NCBI GenBank assembly: GCA_038228295.1
Contig: JBBRPH010000019.1
Location: 14,729 to 78,728, forward strand
Origin: JAICKM01 sp038228295
GTDB lineage: Bacteria > Chloroflexota > Chloroflexia > QHBQ01 > JAICKM01
Direction: 5' to 3'
DNA length: 64,000 nt
Each line of letters starts with the position of its first letter. Positions within the stretch are counted from its first letter, which is position 1. The position numbers were made by a program, and so were the translations under genes. The notes under the pieces were generated by a model. That model saw nothing but the letters and a program-made list of their open reading frames with translations, had not been told where the DNA came from and made no database searches. Shown here piece after piece: positions 7,659-15,932 of this stretch.

Positions 7659-9824
7659 ATGGACCCTAAACACGACGGCCGGCCCACCGACGGCCCGAAC
7701 GGGCACGCCCCGATCACCGCGCAGAGCAAGAACGAGGCATTGGAGCCGTTCCGCGAACACCAGGACGGCCAGTTTCTCACCAGCAACCAGGGCTTACGCA
7801 TCAACGACACCGACAACTCGCTGAAAGCCGGGTCACGCGGCCCGACGCTACTGGAAGATTTTCACTTGCGCGAAAAGATCACCCACTTCGACCATGAGCG
7901 CATCCCGGAGCGCGTGGTCCATGCGCGCGGCATGGGTGCGCACGGCGTGTTTCAGGTCTACAAGCCGCTGGCCGAATACACCATGGCCGGCTTCCTACAA
8001 GATCCGAGCGTGCAAACGCCGGTCTTTGTGCGCTTCTCGACCGTGGCCGGGTCGCGCGGCTCCGCCGACACCCCGCGCGACGCACGCGGCTTCGCCGTCA
8101 AATTCTACACCGCCGAAGGGGTGTTCGATCTGGTCGGGAATAATATCCCGGTCTTCTTTATCCAGGACGCCATCAAGTTCCCCGACCTTATCCACGCCGT
8201 CAAACCGGAGCCGCACAACGAGATCCCGCAGGCGGCCAGCGCGCACGACAACTTCTGGGACTTTATTTCGCTGACCCCCGAAGCCATGCACATGATCATG
8301 TGGGTTATGTCGGACCGCGCCCTGCCGCGCAGCGCACGCATGATGGAAGGCTTTGGCGTCAACACCTTTCGGTTCGTCAACGCTGAGGGCAAGGCCCACT
8401 TCGTCAAGTTCCACTGGAAGCCGCTGCTGGGCGTGCATTCACTGCTGTGGGACGAGTCGCAGAAACTGGCCGGCAAGGACGCCGACTGGTTGCGCCGCGA
8501 CCTCTGGGACGCTATCGAGAGCGGCAACGGGCCGGAATGGGAGTTCGCCGTGCAGTTGATCGCGCAAGAGGATGAGCATAAGTTCGACTTCGATGTGCTC
8601 GACGCGACCAAACTGTGGCCGGAAGCCCTGGTGCCGGTGCAGCGCATCGGCAAGCTGACCCTGAACCGCAACCCCGACAACTTTTTCGCCGAAACCGAGC
8701 AGGTGGCGTTTCACCCCGGCCACCTGGTACCGGGCATTGATGTCAGCAACGACCCGCTGCTCCAGGGCCGCCTATTCTCCTATCTCGACACGCAAATCTC
8801 GCGCATCGGCGTGAACTTCGCCGAACTGCCGATCAACCGCCCGCTCGCGCCGGTCCACAACAACCAGCAAGACGGCAAGATGCGCCAGGGCATCAAAGCG
8901 AGTCACGTCAACTACTTCCCCAACTCACTGGGCGGCGGCTGCCCGGTCACGGCCGCGCCGCAGCAAGGCGGCTACGTGCATTACCCGGAGAAGGTGGAAG
9001 GGCAGAAAATCCGCGAGCGCAGCGCGAGCTTTGGCGACCACTTCAGCCAGGCGAGCCTGTTCTGGCAGAGCCAGTCGGACCCGGAGAAAGAGCATATCGT
9101 GCAGGCGCTGCAATTCGAGTTGAGCCTGGTCGAGAGCAAAGCGGTCCGCACCGCCGTCGTCGCGCTGCTCGCCAAGATCGCGCCCGAACTGGGCGCCCAT
9201 GTCGCGGCGGCCGTCGGCGTGCCCGCCCCCGCCGCCCCGGCCGGCGGCGCAAAACTCGTGGCTGTCAACGGAGTCACGACAGCGCCTGAACTCAGCATGA
9301 TGAACACGATCAAGGACACGATCAAGACGCGCCGGGTCGCCGTCCTGGCCGCCGATGGCGTAGACGGGGCCGCCGTGCAGGCGATGAAAGCGGCGCTGAC
9401 CGCCGCCGGCGCGGAGGTCAAAATCGTGTCGCAGTTCCTGGGCACGATCACCGCCGCCGACGGCAGCACCATCGAGGTAGACAAAACCTTCCGCAACAGC
9501 CCGTCGGTTACCTTCGATGCCGTCTATGTACCCGGCGGCGCCGCTAGCGTCGCCACGCTGCAACAGATCGGCGATGCGGTTCACTTCGTCAACGAAGCGT
9601 TCATGCACTGCAAGCCGATTGCCGCCGCCGGTGAAGGCGCAACCCTGCTCGCCGGCACCGGTCTCGCTCTGGACCCGGCCGCGCCTAGCAAGCAGCCGGC
9701 CGACCTCGGCATCGTGCTGGTCGCGGCCGGCGGCGACCAAGCGCAAGCCGCCCCGGCGTTTATCGCCGCGATTGGGCAGCACCGCTTCTTCAACCGCGCC
9801 CGCAAGGATCTGATCCCGGCCTAA
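7659..9824 (+). CDS. katE: Large-subunit monofunctional catalase, HPII/KatE type
   Basis: A 721-residue haem catalase that dismutates hydrogen peroxide. The active-site residues are H88 (VVHARG), N161 (LVGNN) and the haem-ligand Y375 (RLFSYLDTQISR). Their spacing is exactly that of E. coli HPII H128, N201 and Y415, shifted by 40. Residues about 545-721 form the extra DJ-1/class I glutamine amidotransferase-like C-terminal domain that marks large-subunit (clade 2) catalases (RRVAVLAADGVDG, VYVPGGAAS). ATG 7659 is preceded by AGGAGG with a long 12-nt spacer. An earlier in-frame start at 7527 lacks homology. Cytosolic peroxide defence is the expected role. Confidence 0.96.
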   Translation: MDPKHDGRPTDGPNGHAPITAQSKNEALEPFREHQDGQFLTSNQGLRINDTDNSLKAGSRGPTLLEDFHLREKITHFDHERIPERVVHARGMGAHGVFQVYKPLAEYTMAGFLQDPSVQTPVFVRFSTVAGSRGSADTPRDARGFAVKFYTAEGVFDLVGNNIPVFFIQDAIKFPDLIHAVKPEPHNEIPQAASAHDNFWDFISLTPEAMHMIMWVMSDRALPRSARMMEGFGVNTFRFVNAEGKAHFVKFHWKPLLGVHSLLWDESQKLAGKDADWLRRDLWDAIESGNGPEWEFAVQLIAQEDEHKFDFDVLDATKLWPEALVPVQRIGKLTLNRNPDNFFAETEQVAFHPGHLVPGIDVSNDPLLQGRLFSYLDTQISRIGVNFAELPINRPLAPVHNNQQDGKMRQGIKASHVNYFPNSLGGGCPVTAAPQQGGYVHYPEKVEGQKIRERSASFGDHFSQASLFWQSQSDPEKEHIVQALQFELSLVESKAVRTAVVALLAKIAPELGAHVAAAVGVPAPAAPAGGAKLVAVNGVTTAPELSMMNTIKDTIKTRRVAVLAADGVDGAAVQAMKAALTAAGAEVKIVSQFLGTITAADGSTIEVDKTFRNSPSVTFDAVYVPGGAASVATLQQIGDAVHFVNEAFMHCKPIAAAGEGATLLAGTGLALDPAAPSKQPADLGIVLVAAGGDQAQAAPAFIAAIGQHRFFNRARKDLIPA

Positions 9825-9856
9825 GCCCGGTTGCCGATCCGGGCAAGCGCACAAAA

Positions 9857-9918
9857 ACCGCGCCGCCCGCACTGTCCCGTCCGTATGCTTCGGAACGAGA
9901 TAGCGCGAGCGGCGCGGT
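9857..9918. terminator. Stem-loop between convergent katE and MATE genes
   Basis: Positions 9857-9870 and 9905-9918 form a 14-bp GC-rich stem with one mismatch and a 34-nt loop, located between two convergent genes. A run of five A precedes the left arm, which gives a U-run on the minus-strand transcript. The long loop makes it a weaker candidate than a classic intrinsic terminator. Confidence 0.4.
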
Positions 9919-9943
9919 CTGTAAACCGCCGCGCCTCCGGCGA

Positions 9944-10025
9944 ACTAGACGCGCATGGTCTTCCACTTGCCCTGCCGCCGGTCGGCGGACTAGACACGCA
10001 TGGTCTTCCACTTGCCCTGCCGCCA
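9944..10025 (-). repeat. Tandem duplication of the 3' end of the MATE gene
   Basis: Positions 9944-9980 repeat 9989-10025 (37 bp, offset 45 bp, one mismatch). The right copy contains the last ~12 codons and the TAG stop of the MATE transporter; the left copy lies just beyond the stop and carries the same codons and stop. It looks like a recent slippage or unequal-exchange duplication. Confidence 0.85.
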
Positions 10026-11558
10026 GCGCCGGCTGATCAGCACGGCACGCACGGCGGCATCGGCCACATAGACCAGATAGATGCCGTGTAGACCCAGCCC
10101 TAGCGGAATACCAAGCAGCCAGCCGATAGGCAGGCGTACCAACCAGATGCCGATCGCCGACGTGATCATCGGGAAGCGCGTGTCGCCTGCGCCGCGCAGA
10201 CCACCCGACAGCACGTTCATGATCGCCATAAACGGCTGGTTGAAGGCGATGATCCGCAACACCTCCGAGCCGAGTTTGATCACCTGCGGGTCAGTGGTGA
10301 AAAGCGTCATCAGCGGTTCGGAGAAGACGGCAAAAGCCAAGCCGGCCAGGCTCATCTGCACAAAGGCGCTCCACATGGCGAATTGCGTAGCCGCCTCCGC
10401 CTGGCGCACCTTGCCCGCCCCAAGCGCCTGAGCGACCAGTGTAGTCGCCGCCATGCCGAAGCCGAAGCCGGGCATCAGCGACAGCATAACAATCGTCATA
10501 CTGACGCGCTGGGTAGCGTAGGCTTGCGTGCCCAAGCTGATCACGATCACGCCGTAGAGCGTCACGCCCAGCGAGAAGAAAAACTGTTCGAGCGCGGTGG
10601 GGATGCCGATTTTGAGCATCCGCCGCACCAGTGCCGGGTTGAAGGCCCAGCCCCGCCGCCCGCGCAGGGTCAGGGTTTGGCGCGGGCGCAGGAAGACCGC
10701 GATCAGCAACACACAGCCGACCAACCGCGCCAGGTTGGCCGCCCAGGCCGAGCCGGCCACGCCCAGCGCCGGGATGGGGCCGAAGCCGTAGATCAGCCAC
10801 CAGGCGGCCACCGCGTTGATCAGGTTGATGAACCCGGTGATCAGCATCGGCGTGCGTGTGTCGCCCGACCCGCGTAGCGCCGCCGAGCCGGCAAACATCC
10901 CGGCCAGCAGCGGCGTCGCCAGCGCGGTAATCTGCACATAGACCGTGCCCGCCGCGACGGCCGCCGGGTCCATGCCCAGCCAGCTCATAAACGCCGCCCC
11001 GCCGATAAACAGGATCGCGCCGATCACGCCCGACAGAGCTAATGCCACCAGGAGCGACTGCTTGAACGCGGCGCGCGCATCGAGCCGCTGCCGTGCGCCG
11101 ATGGCCCGGCCGATCAGCACCGTGCCGCCCATCGTCACCGCCGACAGCAGCGTGGTGACCAGCCAGACCAGTTGCTGCGCGCCGCCTACGCCGGCCAGCG
11201 CGTCGGTCGTCAGGTGGCCGACCAGCGCGGTATCCACCACGCCGATCATCGTTTGCAGGAAGTTCTCGACGATCACCGGCCAGGCCAGGCTCGCCACCTG
11301 CCGCCGGATGCCTTTGCGCTCCGCCGGGGTCAGCGGCCCATCGCCGGCGCTACCACCGGGGGTTCCCGGCCGCCGCGCCGCCAATAGCTGATCACTCGCT
11401 ACTTCCGCCCCCGCCAGGGCCGCCGCATCATCCGGCGCTGCGCCCGGCTGCGGCTCGGCCAGGGGCCGCCCCCAACCACCGCCCCGGCGCGTCGCCGGCC
11501 GGGTCTCCGGCAATGTCACGCTCGCCGCCCCATACCGGGATAACTCTTTCATCGCCAC
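9990..11558 (-). CDS. MATE family multidrug/Na+-coupled exporter
   Basis: A 522-residue inner-membrane protein with about twelve hydrophobic segments from residue ~100 on. MATE signatures include WPVIVENFLQTMIGVVDTALVGH in the first helix region, SGGLRGAGDTRFPM near the C-terminal repeat and SAALRGSGDTRTPM in the N-terminal repeat. It should export cationic drugs or metabolites. The first ~95 residues are an unusual Ala/Arg/Gly-rich cytosolic extension. GTG 11558 is selected because AGGAG sits 6 nt upstream; ATG 11552 is the alternative. The 3' end is duplicated just downstream. Confidence 0.92.
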   Translation of the reverse strand: MAMKELSRYGAASVTLPETRPATRRGGGWGRPLAEPQPGAAPDDAAALAGAEVASDQLLAARRPGTPGGSAGDGPLTPAERKGIRRQVASLAWPVIVENFLQTMIGVVDTALVGHLTTDALAGVGGAQQLVWLVTTLLSAVTMGGTVLIGRAIGARQRLDARAAFKQSLLVALALSGVIGAILFIGGAAFMSWLGMDPAAVAAGTVYVQITALATPLLAGMFAGSAALRGSGDTRTPMLITGFINLINAVAAWWLIYGFGPIPALGVAGSAWAANLARLVGCVLLIAVFLRPRQTLTLRGRRGWAFNPALVRRMLKIGIPTALEQFFFSLGVTLYGVIVISLGTQAYATQRVSMTIVMLSLMPGFGFGMAATTLVAQALGAGKVRQAEAATQFAMWSAFVQMSLAGLAFAVFSEPLMTLFTTDPQVIKLGSEVLRIIAFNQPFMAIMNVLSGGLRGAGDTRFPMITSAIGIWLVRLPIGWLLGIPLGLGLHGIYLVYVADAAVRAVLISRRWRQGKWKTMRV

Positions 11559-11611
11559 GCTACGCTCCTGATCCGTGCCGGCATTGCTGCCGCTATTGCG
11601 CCACTCTCACG

Positions 11612-11621
11612 TTTACGTAAA
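11612..11621. promoter_or_regulatory. Palindrome TTTACGTAAA upstream of the MATE gene
   Basis: A perfect 10-bp palindrome about 55 nt upstream of the MATE start, followed by a second palindrome AGTATACT (11631-11638) that contains a TATACT -10-like box readable on either strand. The arrangement fits a promoter with an operator, but no -35 box is clear. Confidence 0.35.
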
Positions 11622-11669
11622 TGTCATTGCAGTATACTGGATTGGCGGCGCATTTGGATCGGTCTTAGG

Positions 11670-11725
11670 GCGGAATGCGGAATGCGGAATGCGGAGTGCG
11701 GAAGTGGGGGTGCGGAGTGTGGGGT
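11670..11725 (+). repeat. Heptamer tandem repeat (GCGGAAT-type)
   Basis: Eight consecutive degenerate heptamers, starting with three perfect GCGGAAT units and drifting to GCGGAGT, TGGGGGT and GTGGGGT. They fill the gap between the MATE gene and the end of the metal ATPase gene. Same class of element as at 3724 and 33381 but a different unit. Confidence 0.85.
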
Positions 11726-11734
11726 GCGCGGCTA

Positions 11735-13909
11735 TTAGGCTAGGGCCGGGTTTTTCAACTTGCCCTCGACGGAGCGCAGCAGCACCGCGTTGGTCGCGAC
11801 AATGATGCTCGATACCGACATGAGCAGCGCCGCGATTTCGGGCCGGATCTGCCAGCCCAGGCTGCTGTAGAACAGGCCCGCAGCCACCGGGATAGCCAGC
11901 ACGTTGTAGATGCTCGCCCAGAACAGATTTTGCTTCATCTTGACCACGGTCGCATGGGATAGGATCAGCGCCCGCACGATGTCGAGCGGGTCGCTCTTCA
12001 TTAGCACGATATTGGCGGTCTCAATCGCCACATCCGTGCCCGCCCCGATGGCGATGCCGATGTCGGCGGTTGCCAGCGCGGGCGCGTCGTTCACCCCGTC
12101 GCCGACCATTGCCACCTTCTTGCCTGCCGCTTGCAGTTCGCGCACATAGCGCGCCTTATCGGCGGGCAGCACCTCGGCGTAGTAGCGCGTAATACCCAGT
12201 TCGCGCGCGACCGCCGCCGCCGTGCGCGTGTTGTCGCCGGTGATCATCACCGGCTCAATGCGCCGCGCTTTGAATAGCGCGATGGTCTGCTGCGCGTGCG
12301 GCTTCACCATGTCGGCCACCGCCACAAGCCCAACGGTCCGCCCATCCACCGCCACGAACATGGGCGTGCGCCCGGCATCGGCTAGGCGGGCGGCTTGGGC
12401 GGCCGGCGGTGCCGGGATCGCGATCTGCTGCTCGTCCAGCAACCGCTGATTGCCGATCAGCACCTGCCGCCCCTCGACGGTGGCGCGGAGGCCGCGCCCA
12501 GCCAGGGCCGCGAAGGCGCTACTCCGGCCGACCGCCAGGCCGCGTTCCTGAGCCGCGCGCACCAGCGCATCGGCGAGCGGGTGTTCGCTGCCCACTTCGG
12601 CGGTAGCAACCAAGCGCAGCAGGGTGTTCTCATCCATGCCCGCCCCCTCAGCTAACACAATGTCGGTCAGTTGCGGCTTGCCCACCGTCAGGGTGCCCGT
12701 TTTATCCAGCACGATGGCTGTGATCGCCGACACGCCTTCGAGAGTCGCCGCATCTTTGATCAGGATGTTGTACTTTGCGCCCAGGCCAATGCCCACCGCG
12801 ACTGCGGTCGGCGTTGCCAAGCCCAGCGCATCAGGGCACGCGATGACGACGGCCGAGATAGCGAAGGTCAGCGCCACGATAGTCGGTGCCCCCACCAACT
12901 TCCAGGCCAAGAAGGTGACGAGGCCGCTGCCCACCGCGACGATGACCAGCACCGTCGCCGCGCGGTCCGCCAGCCGCTGCCCCGGTGCCTTAGAGTTCTG
13001 GGCCGTGCGGACCATGTTAGCGATCTGGCCGATGGTGGTGTCGGCACCGACCCGGGTGGCCTGCATCACGATGCTGCCTGCTTGGTTGATGGAACCACCA
13101 ATAACGGCATCGCCGGGTTGCTTGGTCACAGGCAAGCTCTCGCCCGTCACCAGCGCCTCGTTGATGGTGGTCGCCCCCTCCGTCACCACCCCGTCTACCG
13201 GCAGCTTGTCGCCGGGGCGGATGCGGAGGCGGTCGCCGACCAGCACCGCCGCCGTGTTGACCTGCATCTCCTGCCCGCCCCGGATCACCGTCGCCTGCGG
13301 CGGCACCAGATCGAACAGGGCGCGCAACGACTCGGTGGTGCCTTTGCGGGAGCGCATCTCCATCCAGTGGCCGAAGAGCACGAAGGTCACCAGCATCGCC
13401 GCCGCGTCGAAAAAGGTGTCCGTGCCGCCCGTGACGGTGATATAGGCGCTGAACAGGTAGGCGGTCAGCACCCCGGTGGCGATCAGCACGCTCATATCCA
13501 GTTGCCGCGCCCGCAGCGCGCTGACCGCGCCGCCCACAAACATCCAGCCCGCCCAGAACACGATTGGCGTGGTGAGGAGGAGCAGCAGCCAGTTGACCGG
13601 GAGGGGCGTGGGCAGGGTGCGGTGCAGCAGGGCGACCCCTAACTGCGAATAGAGGATGACCGGTATGGTGAGCAGGAGCGCGCCGAAAAAGCGGCTGCGG
13701 ATGTCCGCTTCCATCGCCTGCGCCATCGCCGGGTCGGACATATCATGGCTCATGCCGCCCTGCTGCATCTGGGCATGATCCATCCCGCCCATTGTGGCAT
13801 GATCCATACCGGCCGCCGGCATCGCCGATACGGCACTGCCGTCCGGTCGCGCCGGTGACGGGTCAGCCGTGGCTGGGGTGCGTGCCTTTACATCTTTGTC
13901 TGTGCTCAT
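11735..13909 (-). CDS. Heavy-metal (probably copper) P1B-type ATPase with a CPD motif
   Basis: A 724-residue ion-pumping ATPase. The N-terminus (residues 30-58) is a His/Met-rich metal-binding tail (MDHATMGGMDHAQM and similar) instead of a CxxC HMA domain. Membrane helices follow, then the actuator TGES at 255-258, the intramembrane motif CPD at 358-360, the phosphorylation site DKTGT with D402, the HP motif in SEHPLA (443-444) and GDGVNDAP. Copper pumps usually have CPC or CPH at the intramembrane position, so CPD is atypical. ATG 13909 is chosen; codons upstream of it are Arg-rich noncoding-like. It lies 79 nt downstream of the LPQTG protein gene and is probably cotranscribed with it. Cu/Ag export is the likely role. 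Confidence 0.9.
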   Translation of the reverse strand: MSTDKDVKARTPATADPSPARPDGSAVSAMPAAGMDHATMGGMDHAQMQQGGMSHDMSDPAMAQAMEADIRSRFFGALLLTIPVILYSQLGVALLHRTLPTPLPVNWLLLLLTTPIVFWAGWMFVGGAVSALRARQLDMSVLIATGVLTAYLFSAYITVTGGTDTFFDAAAMLVTFVLFGHWMEMRSRKGTTESLRALFDLVPPQATVIRGGQEMQVNTAAVLVGDRLRIRPGDKLPVDGVVTEGATTINEALVTGESLPVTKQPGDAVIGGSINQAGSIVMQATRVGADTTIGQIANMVRTAQNSKAPGQRLADRAATVLVIVAVGSGLVTFLAWKLVGAPTIVALTFAISAVVIACPDALGLATPTAVAVGIGLGAKYNILIKDAATLEGVSAITAIVLDKTGTLTVGKPQLTDIVLAEGAGMDENTLLRLVATAEVGSEHPLADALVRAAQERGLAVGRSSAFAALAGRGLRATVEGRQVLIGNQRLLDEQQIAIPAPPAAQAARLADAGRTPMFVAVDGRTVGLVAVADMVKPHAQQTIALFKARRIEPVMITGDNTRTAAAVARELGITRYYAEVLPADKARYVRELQAAGKKVAMVGDGVNDAPALATADIGIAIGAGTDVAIETANIVLMKSDPLDIVRALILSHATVVKMKQNLFWASIYNVLAIPVAAGLFYSSLGWQIRPEIAALLMSVSSIIVATNAVLLRSVEGKLKNPALA

Positions 13910-13988
13910 GGACCCTGCACCCAGTATTTCTCGCGGGCGCGCTGCGCGGGTAGCGCGAGCGCGCCCGCGATTGCCGCGCCCGGCGCGC

Positions 13989-14645
13989 TTACGCCGCCCG
14001 CCGAGCGCGGCGCAGCCGCAGACCGGCACTGAGGGCTAGGCTCGCCACGATCAGCAGCAGCGCCTCCCAGGCCGGGGACGGCGCGCCGGTCTGCGGCAAC
14101 GCACCCGCGCTGCTCGTCACGCTGCCCGCGCCGGCGACCACCTTGCTGAAGGTAGCCGTCTCGCCGTTGACGACGGCCGTGACCGTGTACGTCCCATCGG
14201 GCAGGTAGAGGTTGCCGCCGAAGTGCGTATCCTGCTTGCCCACTTGGACATCGTACATCGCCATCACCGGCTCCAAGCTGCGGGCGGCCCCCGTCGTGTC
14301 GTTCTTAAGGGTGATGCTCGGCAACTGATCGGTGATCACCGCCCCACTGGTCTTATTGACAATCGCGATTTCGAGATGGTGATTGACCGGCCGGCCCTGG
14401 TCGGTTGGGGACATCGGCGGCATCGCCATACCCGCCATCTGTAGCATGACTTCGCCCGCTTGGGCACTCGCTGCCTGTTCGGGCGGCAGCATCGGCACCG
14501 CCGCCCCAAAGGTGAGGGTGATGCCATACTGCGCGGTTGTTTGCGTTTGCTTCGTCTCACCGGGGGCCGCCCCCGCCGGGCGCGCCATGAGGCTGCCCAG
14601 TAGTACACCGAGGCCCAGCAAGAACCCCGTCTTAATCTTCGTCAT
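13989..14645 (-). CDS. Secreted metal-associated protein with LPQTG sorting-like tail
   Basis: A 218-residue exported protein. Residues 1-27 form a signal peptide ending ARPAGA-A. The body includes a Met-rich stretch (MLQMAGMAMPPM, 67-78), a NHHLEIAI strand and a VGKQDTHFGGNLYLPDGTYTVTAVV strand pair, reminiscent of small periplasmic Cu/Fe-binding beta-sandwich proteins. The C-terminus has LPQTG (183-187), a hydrophobic span and RRARR, the tripartite layout of a sortase substrate. The start has AGGAG in place. It heads the operon with the P1B ATPase, suggesting extracytoplasmic copper binding; this function is inference. Confidence 0.75.
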   Translation of the reverse strand: MTKIKTGFLLGLGVLLGSLMARPAGAAPGETKQTQTTAQYGITLTFGAAVPMLPPEQAASAQAGEVMLQMAGMAMPPMSPTDQGRPVNHHLEIAIVNKTSGAVITDQLPSITLKNDTTGAARSLEPVMAMYDVQVGKQDTHFGGNLYLPDGTYTVTAVVNGETATFSKVVAGAGSVTSSAGALPQTGAPSPAWEALLLIVASLALSAGLRLRRARRAA

Positions 14646-14697
14646 GGTTAATCTCCTATTCCGTTAATGTCGAGTTGGCAGTCTGTTATGCTCTTAT

Positions 14698-14735
14698 CTA
14701 CTATGCTACTATAGCACGTGGTCGGGTTTTGTCAA
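14698..14735 (-). promoter_or_regulatory. Promoter of the LPQTG-protein/metal ATPase operon, with direct repeat
   Basis: On the minus strand TTGACA (14735-14730) and TATAGT (14713-14708) are separated by 16 nt. An 8-bp direct repeat (14698-14705 and 14706-14713, differing only in the last base) overlaps the -10 box and the start region, and could bind a metal-responsive repressor. The leader to the ATG is about 55 nt. Confidence 0.65.
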
Positions 14736-14753
14736 GCCTGTCCGCAATCTGTG

Positions 14754-15932
14754 TCACGCCTCGTCGGCCGGGGTTAGCGGCGTGAACCAGGCGTCGGGCA
14801 GGTGGGTGGCGCGCGTGCGGGCGACGGCTGCGGCGACGGCTGCGGCTTGGCGACCGATGACATAGAGCGTGCCCAGCAGGCTGTCGTACCAGAAGCCGAC
14901 CAGGTAGAGGTGCGGCGCGGGGGCATCGCCGATATTGAGGCGGGTCTTTTTCTGATCGGGCGGCTGGATCGTCGCGGCCAGGTAATCGAGCGCGGGACGG
15001 TAGCCGGTCGCCAGGATCACCGCATCGAACGGGCGGCAGGTGGCGTCGCTGAAACACACGCCGGCCGGGGTGAAGCGCGTGAGGCCGGGCGCGACCTGCA
15101 CCCGCCCGGCGCGGATCAGGTCCAGCAGTTCCAGGCCGATCACCGGGAAGCTGTCGGCCGGGCCGACCGGCAGGCCCAGCGCGCCGAGCGTGCGTCGCAG
15201 ACGGCGCGCCGACAGGCGGCGGATCAGCTCCACCAGCGGCGCGGGCAGGCGGCTGAGGGCGACGGCCAGATAGCTCGTCGGCACGCCCGCCGTGCGGCGC
15301 GGCACGATGCTGATGCCGCTGCGTACCGCCACCGTGACGCTGCGCGCCGCCGTCGCCAGATCACGCGCGATCTCCGCGCCGGAGTTGCCCAGGCCGACCA
15401 CCAACACGTCCTGCCCCGCGAACGGCGCGGCGGTGTGGTAGGCCGCGCTGTGCAGCAGGCGGCCCGTGTAGTCGCTCAGGCCGGGAATGGGCGGCGTGTA
15501 GGGCTTACTCGCGATGCCGCTGGCCGCCACCAGTACGGGGGCTTCCCAGATCGTGTCCGCCGTCTCCACCCGCCAAAGGCCGCCGTGATAGGTCGCGCGG
15601 GTCACGCGCTGCTGCGGACTGACGATCAGGTTGAAGCGGCGCGCGTAGGCGCGCAAGTAGTGGGCGAAGGCGGCGCGCGGCACAAACACCGGGTAGCCGG
15701 CCGGTAGCGGATAGCCGGGCAGCCCCGAAATGCGCCGCCCGGTGTGCAGGTGCAGCGCGGCGTAATAGTGCTGCCAACTGGTGCCCACACCCGGCCCCGC
15801 TTCCAGGATGCGGCTGGCGATGCCGTTGCGCTGCAACAGCGCTGCGGTCGCCAGCCCGGCCGGCCCGGCGCCGACGATCAGCACCGGTTCGCCGCGCCGC
15901 ACCGGGCGCGTATCGGGCGCGGGATCAGCCAT
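14754..15932 (-). CDS. Flavin-containing monooxygenase-like NAD(P)/FAD oxidoreductase
   Basis: A 392-residue flavoprotein. The FAD site is VLIVGAGPAG at residues 17-26, and a second Rossmann motif VLVVGLGNSGAEIA binds NADPH. Between them lies YTGRLLHSAAY, close to the FxGxxxHxxxY/F fingerprint of FMO/Baeyer-Villiger monooxygenases. An ILATGYRP motif near the C-terminal third is also typical. It should oxygenate a small nucleophilic or indolic substrate, which is unknown. The ATG at 15932 overlaps the upstream glycosyltransferase stop by 8 nt, so the two genes are translationally coupled. Confidence 0.85.
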   Translation of the reverse strand: MADPAPDTRPVRRGEPVLIVGAGPAGLATAALLQRNGIASRILEAGPGVGTSWQHYYAALHLHTGRRISGLPGYPLPAGYPVFVPRAAFAHYLRAYARRFNLIVSPQQRVTRATYHGGLWRVETADTIWEAPVLVAASGIASKPYTPPIPGLSDYTGRLLHSAAYHTAAPFAGQDVLVVGLGNSGAEIARDLATAARSVTVAVRSGISIVPRRTAGVPTSYLAVALSRLPAPLVELIRRLSARRLRRTLGALGLPVGPADSFPVIGLELLDLIRAGRVQVAPGLTRFTPAGVCFSDATCRPFDAVILATGYRPALDYLAATIQPPDQKKTRLNIGDAPAPHLYLVGFWYDSLLGTLYVIGRQAAAVAAAVARTRATHLPDAWFTPLTPADEA

